Below, one piece after another: positions 14,994 to 24,192 of a DNA stretch of 64,000 bases. A program made the position numbers and the translations under genes. Under the pieces are notes generated by a model. The model was not told where the DNA came from, made no database searches, and worked only from the letters and a program-made list of their open reading frames with translations. The first letter of the stretch is position 1, and each line of letters begins with the position of its first letter. Source of the DNA: Streptomyces celluloflavus (GTDB lineage: Bacteria > Actinomycetota > Actinomycetes > Streptomycetales > Streptomycetaceae); NCBI GenBank assembly GCA_000720995.1, contig JOEL01000051.1, positions 1 to 64,000 on the forward strand, written 5' to 3'.

Positions 14994-16534
14994 GCGCCGC
15001 CGTCGCCCTTGCCCTCGCCGGGAACGTCCGGGCCGTCGGCGCCGTCCGCCGCACCGCCGGCCGCCTCGGACCCGCCGGCCGGCGCGTCCTTCGCGGGCGC
15101 CGCCTTCAGGCCGTCGGTCTCCGTGGAACCCGCCGGCTTGGTCAGATCCGGCTTGCCGCCGCTCGCGGCCTCGCCCAGCATCTTGTCCAGCTCGGAGAAG
15201 TCCAGCTGCTCGTGGTGCACAAAGCCGTCCGGGTCGTCCAGATCGGCCGCCGTCGGCAGCATGTCCGGGTGCTCCCACAGGGCGTCGCGGCCCTCCATGC
15301 CCCGCGCATCGGCCAAGGAGGCCCACAGCCGCGAGGCGTCCCGCAGCCGCCGCGGACGCAGCTGGAGACCGATCAGCGTCGAGAACGTCTGCTCGGCCGG
15401 GCCACCGCTCGCCCGGCGCCGCCGCAGCGTCTCCCGCAGCGCGTCCGCCGCCGGCAGATGCGGCTTGGCGGCGGCGTGCACCACCGCGTCCACCCAGCCC
15501 TCGACGAGCGCCAGCGCGGTCTCCAGACGGGCCAGCGCCGCCTTCTGTTCCGGCGTGTCCTCGGGCTGGAACATGCCCTGCTGGAGAGCGTTCTGCAACT
15601 CCTCGGGATGCTGCGGGTCGAGCTGGCCGACCACATCCTCCAGCTTGCTCGTGTCGACCTTGATGCCGCGCGCATAGCCCTCGACGGCACCGAACAGATG
15701 GGAGCGCAGCCACGGCACATGGGCGAAGAGCCGCTGGTGGGCGGCCTCGCGCAGCGCCAGATACAGCCGCACCTCCTCGTCCGGTACGCCCAGGCCCGCC
15801 CCGAAGGACGCGATGTTCCCGGGCAGCAGCGCGGCCTTGCCTGCCGGACCCAGCGGCAGCCCGACGTCCGTCGAGCCGACGACCTCGCTCGCCAGGACGC
15901 CCAGCGCCTGGCCGATCTGCGTGCCAAACATCGCGCCGCCCATGGAGCGCATCATGCCGAGCAGCGGGCCCGCCATGGCCTGCATCTCGCCCGGCAGCAC
16001 ATCGCCCATGGCCGCCCCGACGCGCTCGGCGAGCGGATTCACCAGGTCCTGCCAGACCGGCAGGGTCTCCTCGACCCACTCGGCGCGGCTCCACGCCACC
16101 ACCGAGCCGGACCCCGACGGCAGCGACGTCACACCGTCCAGCCACAGGTCCGCCAGTCGCACGGCCTCCTCGACCGCGGTGCGCTCACCGGGCGACAGGC
16201 TCGCGTCCTTGCTGCCGTCCTCGGCGCCCTGCGCGACGGTCTGCCGCGCAATGTCCTTGGCCATGTCCCAGTTCACCGGGCCGCCCTCGTACGAGAGCAT
16301 CTGGCCGAGCTTCTGGAAGGCGGCGCCCAGGTCGCCAGGGTTCATCTGGCCACCGGGGCCGCCCATGCCGCCGAAGAGCGCCGCGAACGGATTGTCCGCG
16401 CCGCCGCTCCCGCCGCCGAACCCGAAGGGGTCCGCGGGGCCCTGGCTACCTCCCTGGCCGCCCTTCTTCTTGCCGTTGTCGCCGTCCTCCGGCTCCTCCG
16501 GCGGAAGGCCGAATCCAAACGGGGTGTCACTCAC
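14990..16534 (-). CDS. DUF2342 zincin-like protein
   Basis: A 514-residue protein. It has a Gly/Pro-rich N-terminus with FGFG repeats (residues 1-65), a helical core with VNWDMAKDIARQ and WLDGVTSLPSG, and REAAHQRLFAHVPWL near residue 265. The last block is the position where the actinobacterial zincin-like family carries its putative metal site, here REAAHQ rather than HExxH. The tail from about residue 455 is Ala/Gly/Asp-rich and probably disordered. This family is sometimes labelled F420-associated; function is unknown. The mycobacterial neighbour Rv3195 is of this type by my recollection. Confidence 0.75.
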   Translation of the reverse strand: MSDTPFGFGLPPEEPEDGDNGKKKGGQGGSQGPADPFGFGGGSGGADNPFAALFGGMGGPGGQMNPGDLGAAFQKLGQMLSYEGGPVNWDMAKDIARQTVAQGAEDGSKDASLSPGERTAVEEAVRLADLWLDGVTSLPSGSGSVVAWSRAEWVEETLPVWQDLVNPLAERVGAAMGDVLPGEMQAMAGPLLGMMRSMGGAMFGTQIGQALGVLASEVVGSTDVGLPLGPAGKAALLPGNIASFGAGLGVPDEEVRLYLALREAAHQRLFAHVPWLRSHLFGAVEGYARGIKVDTSKLEDVVGQLDPQHPEELQNALQQGMFQPEDTPEQKAALARLETALALVEGWVDAVVHAAAKPHLPAADALRETLRRRRASGGPAEQTFSTLIGLQLRPRRLRDASRLWASLADARGMEGRDALWEHPDMLPTAADLDDPDGFVHHEQLDFSELDKMLGEAASGGKPDLTKPAGSTETDGLKAAPAKDAPAGGSEAAGGAADGADGPDVPGEGKGDGGA

Positions 16535-16724
16535 GGGTTTCCTCGGCTCGTAAGGCCGCCGGCTCGGGCCGACGGCGACTGCCCGACATCACCTCCAGCG
16601 TAGACACCCGGACCGCCCCGGGGCTCGGTGCTTCGCTGTCCCGATGCCTGCGGCAGGATGGACGCCACCTGGTACGTACGTGTCAACACACGTGCGTACT
16701 GAAGACAACCGCTGGAGACGCCCG

Positions 16725-17864
16725 GTGAGTTCCCCAGATCCGACCGTTCGCGCTGCGCGAAACACCGCGGCCAAGACCGAGCAGACAGACGGCACCACGG
16801 ACCGGTCACGGCGCCGGCCCGTCGTCGCCGTCACCGGAGCCGCATCCGGAGTCGGTGCGCTGCTCACCCGTGCCCTCGTCGCATCCGACGAGGTCAAGCG
16901 GGTGGTGGCCATCGACGAGCGACGCGGCGACGAGGCCGAGGCGCACTGGCACGTCCTGGACGTACGGGATCCCGCTATCGCCGACAAACTGCGCGGCGTG
17001 GACGTCGTCGTCCACCTCGCGCTCGACCTCGACCTGGAGACCGACGACACCGCCCGCACCGCCTACAACGTGCGCGGCACCCAGACGGTCCTCACCGCCG
17101 CCGCGGCGGCCGGCGTCCACCGGGTCGTGCTCTGCACCTCCGCCATGGTCTACGGGGCACTGCCCGACAACGACGTGCCGCTGGCCGAGGACGCCGAACT
17201 GCGCGCCACCGCCGACGCCACCGGTGTCGGCGACCTCCTGGAGATCGAACACCTGGCGCACCGCGCCCCCCGCGCACACCCCGGCCTGAACGTCACCGTC
17301 CTGCGCCCCACCGTCCTGGTGGGCGGCACGGACACCGCCCTGACCCGCTACTTCGAGTCACCCCGCCTCCTGGTCGTCGCCGGATCCCGCCCCGCCTGGC
17401 AGTTCTGCCACGTCGAGGACCTGGTCAGCGCCCTGGAATACGCCGCCCTGGAGAAGGTCGAGGGCGAGCTCGCGGTGGGCTGCGACGGCTGGCTGGAGCA
17501 GGAGGAGGTCGAGGAGCTGTCGGGCATCAGACGCATGGAACTGCCCTCCTCGGTGGCCCTGGGCGCCGCCGCCCGGCTGCACCGCATCGGCCTGACACCG
17601 TCCCCCGCCGGGGACCTCGCCTACACGATGCATCCCTGGGTCGTCAGCGGCAGCCGCCTCCACGAGGCGGGCTGGCGGCCCCGGTGGACCAACGAAGAGG
17701 TCCTCGCCGAACTGCTGGCGGAGGTCGCGGGCCGGCACACTGTCGCCGGCCGCCGGCTGGGCCGCAAGGACGCCACCGCGGCCGGTGCGGCCGGGGCCAC
17801 CGTCGCCCTGCTGGGCACCGCGGCCCTGGTCCGGCGCGCCCGCAAGGCCCGCCGCCGCATCTGA
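16725..17864 (+). CDS. NAD-dependent epimerase/dehydratase (extended SDR)
   Basis: A 379-residue protein. VVAVTGAASGVGALLTRAL is the Rossmann glycine motif, LDVRDP and VVHLALDLD follow, and LCTSAMVYGALP holds the catalytic serine and tyrosine region, though the YxxxK lysine is not clear (VGDLLEIEHLAHR). The C-terminus has a hydrophobic span (TVALLGTAALV) followed by a basic tail, so it may be membrane-attached. GTG at 16725 has GGAG 8 nt upstream. Substrate unknown, possibly a nucleotide sugar. Confidence 0.75.
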   Translation: MSSPDPTVRAARNTAAKTEQTDGTTDRSRRRPVVAVTGAASGVGALLTRALVASDEVKRVVAIDERRGDEAEAHWHVLDVRDPAIADKLRGVDVVVHLALDLDLETDDTARTAYNVRGTQTVLTAAAAAGVHRVVLCTSAMVYGALPDNDVPLAEDAELRATADATGVGDLLEIEHLAHRAPRAHPGLNVTVLRPTVLVGGTDTALTRYFESPRLLVVAGSRPAWQFCHVEDLVSALEYAALEKVEGELAVGCDGWLEQEEVEELSGIRRMELPSSVALGAAARLHRIGLTPSPAGDLAYTMHPWVVSGSRLHEAGWRPRWTNEEVLAELLAEVAGRHTVAGRRLGRKDATAAGAAGATVALLGTAALVRRARKARRRI

Positions 17865-17960
17865 CCGGGGGCGGCCGGCCGTACGAGCCGCCCCCCGGCG
17901 ACCCGTATGCCAGGGGTGCGGCCGTTCCCCATCGCGTCCCGGGTACGGCACGATGGGGGT

Positions 17961-18440
17961 ATGTCTGGCACGCACGCCCCTCCGGTTCCCGCCCACTTCC
18001 ACCCCGGTGAGCAGGGTGCGGCGGATCCGATCCGGCTGCTCGCGATCCGCGACACCCCGCTGTCCGTGGACGAGGTCTTCGCGGCCGTCCAGGACCCCGC
18101 GGCGGGCGGCATGGCGCTGTTCGTCGGCACGGTCCGCTCACACGACGGCGGCGCCGACGTCGACGCCCTGGGCTACTCCGCGCACCCGACCGCCGAGGCG
18201 GAGATGCGCCGCGTCGCCGAGAAGACCGTCGCCGACTTCCCCGTCCGCGCGCTGGCCGCCGTCCACCGGGTGGGAGACCTGGCCATCGGCGATCTCGCCG
18301 TCATCGTCGCGGTCTCCTGCCCGCACCGCGCCGAGGCGTTCGAAGCCTGCCGCAAGCTGATCGACGACCTCAAACACGAGGTACCGATCTGGAAGCACCA
18401 GACGTTCTCCGACGGTGCAGAAGAGTGGGTCGGCGCGTAG
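17961..18440 (+). CDS. moaE: Molybdopterin synthase catalytic subunit MoaE
   Basis: A 159-residue protein. ALFVGTVRSHDGGADVDALGYSAHPTAE, AVHRVGDLAIGDLAV, CPHRAEAFEACRKLID and KHEVPIWKHQ are the standard MoaE blocks; the last carries the two conserved lysines. It transfers sulfur from thiocarboxylated MoaD to precursor Z in molybdenum cofactor synthesis. No moaD is visible next to it. A spacer of about 95 nt separates it from the SDR gene. Confidence 0.92.
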   Translation: MSGTHAPPVPAHFHPGEQGAADPIRLLAIRDTPLSVDEVFAAVQDPAAGGMALFVGTVRSHDGGADVDALGYSAHPTAEAEMRRVAEKTVADFPVRALAAVHRVGDLAIGDLAVIVAVSCPHRAEAFEACRKLIDDLKHEVPIWKHQTFSDGAEEWVGA

Positions 18441-18580
18441 CGCTGTCTTCTGGGGGTGGTGGTCGGGTGACGGGTGGGCGGGTCGGCGCCTAGCACTGCC
18501 TTTCGGGGGCGGTGGCCGTACGACGGCTGGGCGGACCGTCGCGTAGTGCCGTCTTCCCGGGACGGACGACGGGTGGGATG
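18428..18580. repeat. Three degenerate tandem copies of the moaE 3' end and flank
   Basis: The end of moaE and its flank (GTCGGCGCGTAGCGCTGTCT...) is followed by diverged copies starting near 18481 and 18534, each with the GTCGC/GGCGC(G/C)TAG motif and a G-rich GGTGG/GGACGG tail, about 53 bp per unit. The rest of the 343-bp gap up to 18783 shows no gene. Confidence 0.5.
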
Positions 18581-18783
18581 GTGGGTGCATGGCGCCGTCT
18601 TTGGAAGACGAGGCGCATGCCCGCGCCTGAGTGTCATCCGGGGCCGTCGCGCCGGTAGCGGGGCCGAATCGGTGCCGTGCGTTCCGGTTGCGTAACCCGT
18701 CCGACGGCATGAGCGTGGACCTGTCGGATGGTTAAATCTGCTTATTGGTCGATTGCGGTCGTGCAAGGGGTTGGGAGGTCGCC

Positions 18784-18966
18784 ATGGGTGCGCTCCTCTG
18801 GCTGCTGATTCCGGTTCTCGCCGCGCTCGCCGCCACCCTGTGGAGCACCTGGGTCATGCGCAACCGCAAGTCCGGGGACGTCGCGGAACTCGCAGGGTAC
18901 GCCCGGTTCCGCGCCGCGATGGAAAAGGAACCGCCCGCTCCGGACCCGGCCTCCGACACGGTCTGA
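18784..18966 (+). CDS. Small single-span membrane protein
   Basis: A 60-residue protein starting MGALLWLLIPVLAALAATLW, one transmembrane helix, followed by a short basic segment and a cytoplasmic tail (SGDVAELAGYARFRAAME). GGGAGG sits 5 nt before the ATG. It lies between moaE and the PDZ protease in the same orientation. Small proteins of this shape are conserved in Streptomyces at this position by my recollection; function unknown. Confidence 0.7.
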   Translation: MGALLWLLIPVLAALAATLWSTWVMRNRKSGDVAELAGYARFRAAMEKEPPAPDPASDTV

Positions 18967-19075
18967 CGCCCCCGGGCGGGTACGCGTACGCGGCAGGATT
19001 CCGGCGTGCGCCGGTGCGTCCCCGTACGGACGGCCCCGCGGGCGGGTTGTCATACCCGTCCCGTACTGTCGTTCC

Positions 19076-20173
19076 ATGCCCCGCCGCACCGTGACGCTGC
19101 TTGCCTCGTTCCTGATGCTGATCGTGCTGCTCTGCGTCGGGGTGTCGATCCCCGTGCCGTACGCCGAGATGTCTCCGGGCCCGACGGTGAACACCCTCGG
19201 TGATCACGAGGGTGAGCCGGTGCTCCAGATCTCCGGGCGCAAGACCTATCCGACGAGTGGTCACCTCAACATGACCACGGTCCGTGTCACCGGCCCTGAC
19301 TACAGCATGAACCTCTTCCAGGCGCTCTACGGCTGGCTGGACCGCGACAGCGCCGTGGTCCCGCACAAGACGCTCTACCCCGAGGGGCAGACGGCGGAGC
19401 AGGCCGACCAGGAGAACGCCGAGGAGTTCAGCCAGTCGCAGGAGAGCGCCAAGGTCGCCGCGCTCAACCAGCTGCACATCCCGGTCGCCGCCCAGACCGT
19501 CGTCGGCTCCGTCGTCAAGGACAAACCGGCCGACGGGCGGCTGCATGCGGGCGATGTGATCAGGGCGGTGGATGGCAAGGAGGTCAAGGAGACCGCCGAC
19601 GTCGCCAAGTTCGTCACCCAGCGGAAGCCGGGTGAGCAGACCGTCTTCACGATCATCCCCGCCAAGGTGGCGGCCGCCGCGGAGAAGAAGGGCCAGCGGC
19701 CCGAGACCGGGGAGAAGCAGGTCACCCTGACCACGGCCAAGGCGGAGGACGGCCGGGCCATCGTGGGCATCCAGGCCCGGGTCGACCACATCTTCCCGTT
19801 CACCATCGACGTCAAGCTCGCCGATGTCGGCGGCCCCAGCGCCGGGCTGATGTTCGCGCTCGGCATCGTCGACAAACTCACCCCGGGCGGAAACCTGACC
19901 GGCGGCAAGTTCGTGGCCGGTACGGGGACGATCGACGACAAGGGCAAGGTCGGCCCGATCGGCGGCATCTCGATGAAGACGATCGGGGCCCGGGACAAGG
20001 GCGCGGAGTTCTTCCTGACGCCGAAGGACAACTGCGCGACCGCCGCCAAGGACACCCCGGCCGGTCTGACGCTCGTCAAGGTCAACACCATCGGCGACGC
20101 GATCAAGGCGCTGGAGAAGATCAGCACGGGCGACACGGCCGGCCTGCCGAGCTGCAGCACGGCAGGCCGGTAG
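19076..20173 (+). CDS. PDZ-domain Lon-like (S16) secreted/membrane protease
   Basis: A 365-residue protein. The N-terminus has one membrane span (LLASFLMLIVLLCVGVSIPV). A PDZ domain follows around residues 130-210 (AGDVIRAVDGKEV). The S16 Lon-type catalytic domain contains VGGPSAGLMFALGIVD with the serine, and GPIGGISMKTIGARDKGA with the lysine of the Ser-Lys dyad. The domain order matches YlbL/Rv3194c proteins. It probably processes membrane or secreted substrates. Confidence 0.88.
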   Translation: MPRRTVTLLASFLMLIVLLCVGVSIPVPYAEMSPGPTVNTLGDHEGEPVLQISGRKTYPTSGHLNMTTVRVTGPDYSMNLFQALYGWLDRDSAVVPHKTLYPEGQTAEQADQENAEEFSQSQESAKVAALNQLHIPVAAQTVVGSVVKDKPADGRLHAGDVIRAVDGKEVKETADVAKFVTQRKPGEQTVFTIIPAKVAAAAEKKGQRPETGEKQVTLTTAKAEDGRAIVGIQARVDHIFPFTIDVKLADVGGPSAGLMFALGIVDKLTPGGNLTGGKFVAGTGTIDDKGKVGPIGGISMKTIGARDKGAEFFLTPKDNCATAAKDTPAGLTLVKVNTIGDAIKALEKISTGDTAGLPSCSTAGR

Positions 20174-20216
20174 CGGGCTCCGGCCGTGGCCGGGCCGCCG
20201 GGGCCCGGCCCGCGGG

Positions 20217-20780
20217 TCAGGACTCGAAGGTCGCGGCCAGCGCATCCGCGAGGCCGGGCACCAGCGCCGAGCCGGTGAGCACCTCGGACGTGGAGTCCTT
20301 CTCGCGCAGCCGCAGCGCCGATTCACGGGAACCGTCCCGCAGCACGGCCACCGTCATCCGCACCTCCTGCCGGTCCGGGTGCTTGGCGACCCACGTGGCG
20401 AGCTGGGCGTCGTCCATACCCTCGGGCACGGAGTCCTCGGCGGACGGCGGCAGCATCAGCCGCTCCACGGTCAGCGCGCAGCCGGCGACGGTGTCCGGCC
20501 AGGCGATGGTGGCGAGGAATTCGTCGAGCGGGGCCCCGGTGGGGATCTCGTCCTGCTCCACGGGGGTCAGGGAAGCGGTGGTGGTGTCGTCGATGCCGAG
20601 CTGGGCGGCGAGCGAGGGCTCCTGGGCACGCAGCTTGGCGGTGTCGACGAGGGCGAACAGGCGGGCGGGCTGATCCCAGCCGAGCCCGGCGCTGTACTCG
20701 TCGATTTCGAGTACGGCACGGGTCAGCGGACCGGCGGCGAGGGGGGTGCCGTCAACAGGGAGGTTGGTCATGTTCAACAT
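20217..20780 (-). CDS. PPA1309-family protein
   Basis: A 187-residue protein with [22 protein letters not shown] and [15 protein letters not shown], the blocks that mark the actinobacterial PPA1309 family, and [15 protein letters not shown] later. No enzyme motif is visible; function unknown. AAGG lies 4 nt before the ATG at 20780; an internal ATG 9 nt on is possible. It is convergent with the PDZ protease and divergent from the UPF0182 gene. Confidence 0.75.
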   Translation of the reverse strand: MLNMTNLPVDGTPLAAGPLTRAVLEIDEYSAGLGWDQPARLFALVDTAKLRAQEPSLAAQLGIDDTTTASLTPVEQDEIPTGAPLDEFLATIAWPDTVAGCALTVERLMLPPSAEDSVPEGMDDAQLATWVAKHPDRQEVRMTVAVLRDGSRESALRLREKDSTSEVLTGSALVPGLADALAATFES

Positions 20781-20896
20781 CGTGCCTTGTGGACCCCGGA
20801 AATCGGGAACCGAGTAAAGCCTTCGTAAGTTGCATCAGTGGGTCCTACTATCGCCGGGCCTGCTCCACACGACAGCGAACTTCTGAGGTGCGCACC

Positions 20897-23797
20897 TTGG
20901 CTTTCCAGATGCCGGACCGCGGCGGAGGCCCCACCGGGCCACGGATCAGGGTCGGCCGGCCATCCCGGCGGGTCCGGACCCTGCTCATGACACTGGGCGT
21001 GCTGGCGGTGCTGGCCATGCTCTTTGTGATGTTCTCCGGGTTCTGGACCGACTGGCTCTGGTACCGCTCGGTCGACTACTCCTCGGTCTTCACCACCACC
21101 CTGTGGACCAAGATCGGACTGTTCGCCTTCTTCGGTGTGCTGATGGCCGTGGCCGTCGGCGTGAACATCTGGCTGGCCCACCGGCTGCGGCCGCCGCTCA
21201 GCGCGATGTCCATGGAGCAGCAGAGCCTGGACCGCTACCGGATGGGCATCGCCCCGTTCAAGAAGTGGGCGCTGATCGCGGTCACCGCGGTGATAGGTCT
21301 GATCGCCGGGGCCTCCGCCTCCGGTGAGTGGCGCACCTGGCTCCAGTGGATCAACGGCGTGCCGTTCGGCCAGAAGGACCCGCAGTTCGGCAAGGACGTC
21401 TCGTTCTACGCCTTCGACCTGCCCTGGTACCGCTTCCTGCTGAGCTTCGGTTTCGCCTGCGCGGTGCTGTGTCTGGTCGCCGCGGCGCTGACGCACTACC
21501 TCTACGGCGGGCTGCGGCTGACGAGTCCGGGCTCCCGGGCGACCGCCGCCGCGACCGGCCATCTGTCGGTGCTGCTGGGCATCTTCGTCTCGCTCAAGGC
21601 GATCGCCTACTGGCTCGACCGGTACGGCCTCGCGGTCAAGTCCAGCGGCCTGAAGTCGGCCGACAACTGGACCGGGCTGCGTTATGTGGACGCCAACGCC
21701 TACCTCCCGGCGAAGACCATCCTGTTCTTCATCGCGGCGATCTGCGCGGTGCTCTTCTTCGCCACCCTCTGGCGCCGCACCTGGCAGCTGCCGGTGATCG
21801 GCTTCGGCCTGATGGTGCTCTCCGCGGTCCTCATCGGCGGTCTGTACCCGGCGATCGTGCAGAAGTTCCAGGTCCAGCCGAACGAGCAGGCCAAGGAAGC
21901 GCCGTACATCAAGCAGAACATCAAGGCGACCCGGGACGCGTACGACATCCAGGACACCGATGTCACGCCGTACAAGGGCGACTACAAACCCAAGAACGAC
22001 ACGGACAGCCAGCGGCTGCGGGACAACGCCGACACCACGGCCAGCATCCGGCTGCTCGACCCGAACGTGGTCTCGCCGGCCTTCCAGCAACAGCAGCAGG
22101 TGCGCGGGTACTACCAGTTCCCCTCCACCCTCGACGTCGACCGGTACAAGGACAAGAACGGCGTCGAACAGGACACCGTGATCGGTCTGCGCGAGCTGAA
22201 CATCGCCGGTATCCCCGAGCGCAACTGGATCAACGACCACTTCAAGTACACCCACGGCTACGGCGCGGTTGCCGCGAAGGGCACCGAGACCGCCGACGAC
22301 GGCGGCCCGGACTACACCGAGTCGGACCTGCCGGCCAAGGGGCAGCTCGGCACATACGAGCAGCGGGTGTACTACGGCGAGAAGACCACGCAGTACTCCA
22401 TCGTCGGCGGTCCGCAGAAGGAGCTGGACTACTCCGACGACAGCGGCGAGAAGAGCTACAGCTACCAGGGCAAGAGCGGGGTGGATCTCGCCAACCCGAT
22501 CAACCGCGCCGCGTACGCGGTGGCGTTCGGGGAGCCGCAGATCCTCTACTCCGGCGCCATCGGCGACGGCTCGCGGATCCTGTACAACCGCACGCCCAAG
22601 GAGCGCGTCGAGTCCGTCGCCCCCTGGCTGACCATCGACGGTGACGCCTATCCGGCGGTCGTCGACGGCCGCATCCAGTGGATCGTGGACGCCTACACGA
22701 CGAGCAACGGCTATCCGTACGCCTCGCGCACCACGCTCGGGGACACCACGGCCGATTCGCTCACCAACGGCCAGCGGACCGTGATGGCCCAGCAGAACCA
22801 GGTCAACTACATCCGCAACTCCGTCAAGGCGACGGTCGACGCCTACGACGGCTCGGTCAAGCTCTACCAGTGGGACACGAAGGACCCGGTCCTCAAGACC
22901 TGGATGAAGTCCTTCCCGGGCACGGTCGAGAAGCGGGAGGCCATCAGCCCGGCGCTGATGGAGCACCTGCGGTACCCGCAGGACCTCTTCAAGGTGCAGC
23001 GCCAGCTGCTGACCACCTACCACGTCACGGACCCGGGCACCTTCTACACGGGCTCCGAGCGCTGGCAGATCCCGAACGACCCGACGACCAAGTCGGGCAA
23101 CGCCGTACCGCCGTACTACCTGAGCATGAAGATGCCGGACCAGAAGGACCAGTCCTTCTCGCTGACGACGACCTTCACGCCCAACAAACGCGACAACCTC
23201 GGCGCCTTCATGGCCGTCGACGCCAACGCGACCAGCGGTGACTACGGCAAGATCAGAATCCTGAAACTGCCCTCGCAGACACCGGTGCCCGGCCCACAGC
23301 TGGTGCAGTCGAAGTTCAACTCCGATCCCAGCATCGCCAATGAGCTCAACATCCTCAAGAAACTCGGCGACTCGGAGATCGAGTACGGCAACCTGCTGAC
23401 GGTGCCACTGGACGGCGGACTCCTGTACGTCGAACCGGTCTATCTGCGCGGCGCCAACACCAACTACCCGCTGCTGAAGAAGGTGCTGGTCAGCTACGGC
23501 GACAACAAGCCCGTCCTGGAGAACACCCTCAAGGACGCGCTGGACGTCGTCTTCGGCAAGAAGGCACCGAGCACCGGCACGGAGAAGCCCCCGGGCGGTG
23601 GCGAGAAGACCCAGCCGCCGCCGGCCGGCCAGACGGTGCAGCAGGCCCTCGGCGACGCCGAGAAGGCGTACGAAGAGGGCGAGAAGGCCCGCGCCTCGGG
23701 CGACTGGGCCGGTTACGGCGAGGCCCAGAAGAAGCTCAAGGCGGCGCTGGACCGAGCTGCGAAGGCGTCCCAGAAGGGCGGCACGCCGGGCGGCTGA
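20897..23797 (+). CDS. UPF0182-family large membrane protein
   Basis: A 966-residue protein. About seven hydrophobic spans lie in the first 330 residues (for example [18 protein letters not shown] and LVRRR-like basic loops between), followed by a large extracellular domain with [22 protein letters not shown] and [12 protein letters not shown], and a charged Ala/Glu/Lys-rich tail. TTG at 20897 is preferred because GAGG lies 8 nt upstream; ATG at 20909 lacks a site. Family members occur across actinobacteria and cyanobacteria, with no established function. Confidence 0.85.
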   Translation: MAFQMPDRGGGPTGPRIRVGRPSRRVRTLLMTLGVLAVLAMLFVMFSGFWTDWLWYRSVDYSSVFTTTLWTKIGLFAFFGVLMAVAVGVNIWLAHRLRPPLSAMSMEQQSLDRYRMGIAPFKKWALIAVTAVIGLIAGASASGEWRTWLQWINGVPFGQKDPQFGKDVSFYAFDLPWYRFLLSFGFACAVLCLVAAALTHYLYGGLRLTSPGSRATAAATGHLSVLLGIFVSLKAIAYWLDRYGLAVKSSGLKSADNWTGLRYVDANAYLPAKTILFFIAAICAVLFFATLWRRTWQLPVIGFGLMVLSAVLIGGLYPAIVQKFQVQPNEQAKEAPYIKQNIKATRDAYDIQDTDVTPYKGDYKPKNDTDSQRLRDNADTTASIRLLDPNVVSPAFQQQQQVRGYYQFPSTLDVDRYKDKNGVEQDTVIGLRELNIAGIPERNWINDHFKYTHGYGAVAAKGTETADDGGPDYTESDLPAKGQLGTYEQRVYYGEKTTQYSIVGGPQKELDYSDDSGEKSYSYQGKSGVDLANPINRAAYAVAFGEPQILYSGAIGDGSRILYNRTPKERVESVAPWLTIDGDAYPAVVDGRIQWIVDAYTTSNGYPYASRTTLGDTTADSLTNGQRTVMAQQNQVNYIRNSVKATVDAYDGSVKLYQWDTKDPVLKTWMKSFPGTVEKREAISPALMEHLRYPQDLFKVQRQLLTTYHVTDPGTFYTGSERWQIPNDPTTKSGNAVPPYYLSMKMPDQKDQSFSLTTTFTPNKRDNLGAFMAVDANATSGDYGKIRILKLPSQTPVPGPQLVQSKFNSDPSIANELNILKKLGDSEIEYGNLLTVPLDGGLLYVEPVYLRGANTNYPLLKKVLVSYGDNKPVLENTLKDALDVVFGKKAPSTGTEKPPGGGEKTQPPPAGQTVQQALGDAEKAYEEGEKARASGDWAGYGEAQKKLKAALDRAAKASQKGGTPGG

Positions 23798-23910
23798 CAG
23801 GCCCGGCACGGCGCAGCAGGCCGAGCGGCCGCCGGGTTCGTCCCGGCGGCCGCCCGGCAGCGGGTGGTCAGGGGTCACCCCGATGCCGTGATACCTTGAG
23901 TACACAACGA

Positions 23911-23984
23911 CGCGGGGTGGAGCAGCTCGGTAGCTCGCTGGGCTCATAACCCAGAGGTCGCAGGTTCAAATCCTGTCCCCGCTA
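23911..23984 (+). tRNA. Initiator tRNA-Met (CAU), copy 1
   Basis: All arms fold as a 74-nt tRNA with anticodon CAT. The anticodon stem CTGGG/CCCAG has the three consecutive G-C pairs of initiators, and position 1 (C) does not pair with position 72 (T). The gene has no encoded CCA. A TACCTT -10-like box lies 13 nt upstream. Confidence 0.95.
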
Positions 23985-23989
23985 CTCAA

Positions 23990-24029
23990 GACGAAGGCCC
24001 GGATTCCTCAGAGGATCCGGGCCTTCGTC
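23990..24029 (+). terminator. Terminator after tRNA copy 1
   Basis: GACGAAGGCCCGGAT pairs with ATCCGGGCCTTCGTC around a short loop. The structure is repeated almost exactly after copy 2. Confidence 0.75.
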
Positions 24030-24192
24030 ATGCGTGCGATTTCCTGCCAAGTACGGCCGGGTCGTACCGCCGATGTGGGAAAACTGTGTGCTTGAGTTTG
24101 ACAAGTCGTCGTATCGGGAAGTCGACAAACCGCTGAAGTGACCTCACTGGCTGCGGTATACCAGGTGTACGCGGGTTACGGGTGGTGCGACG

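Noticed and set aside
20774-23947. Long minus-strand frame opposite the UPF0182 gene
   Set aside because: A GC-driven antisense frame; the plus-strand protein has membrane spans and family motifs.
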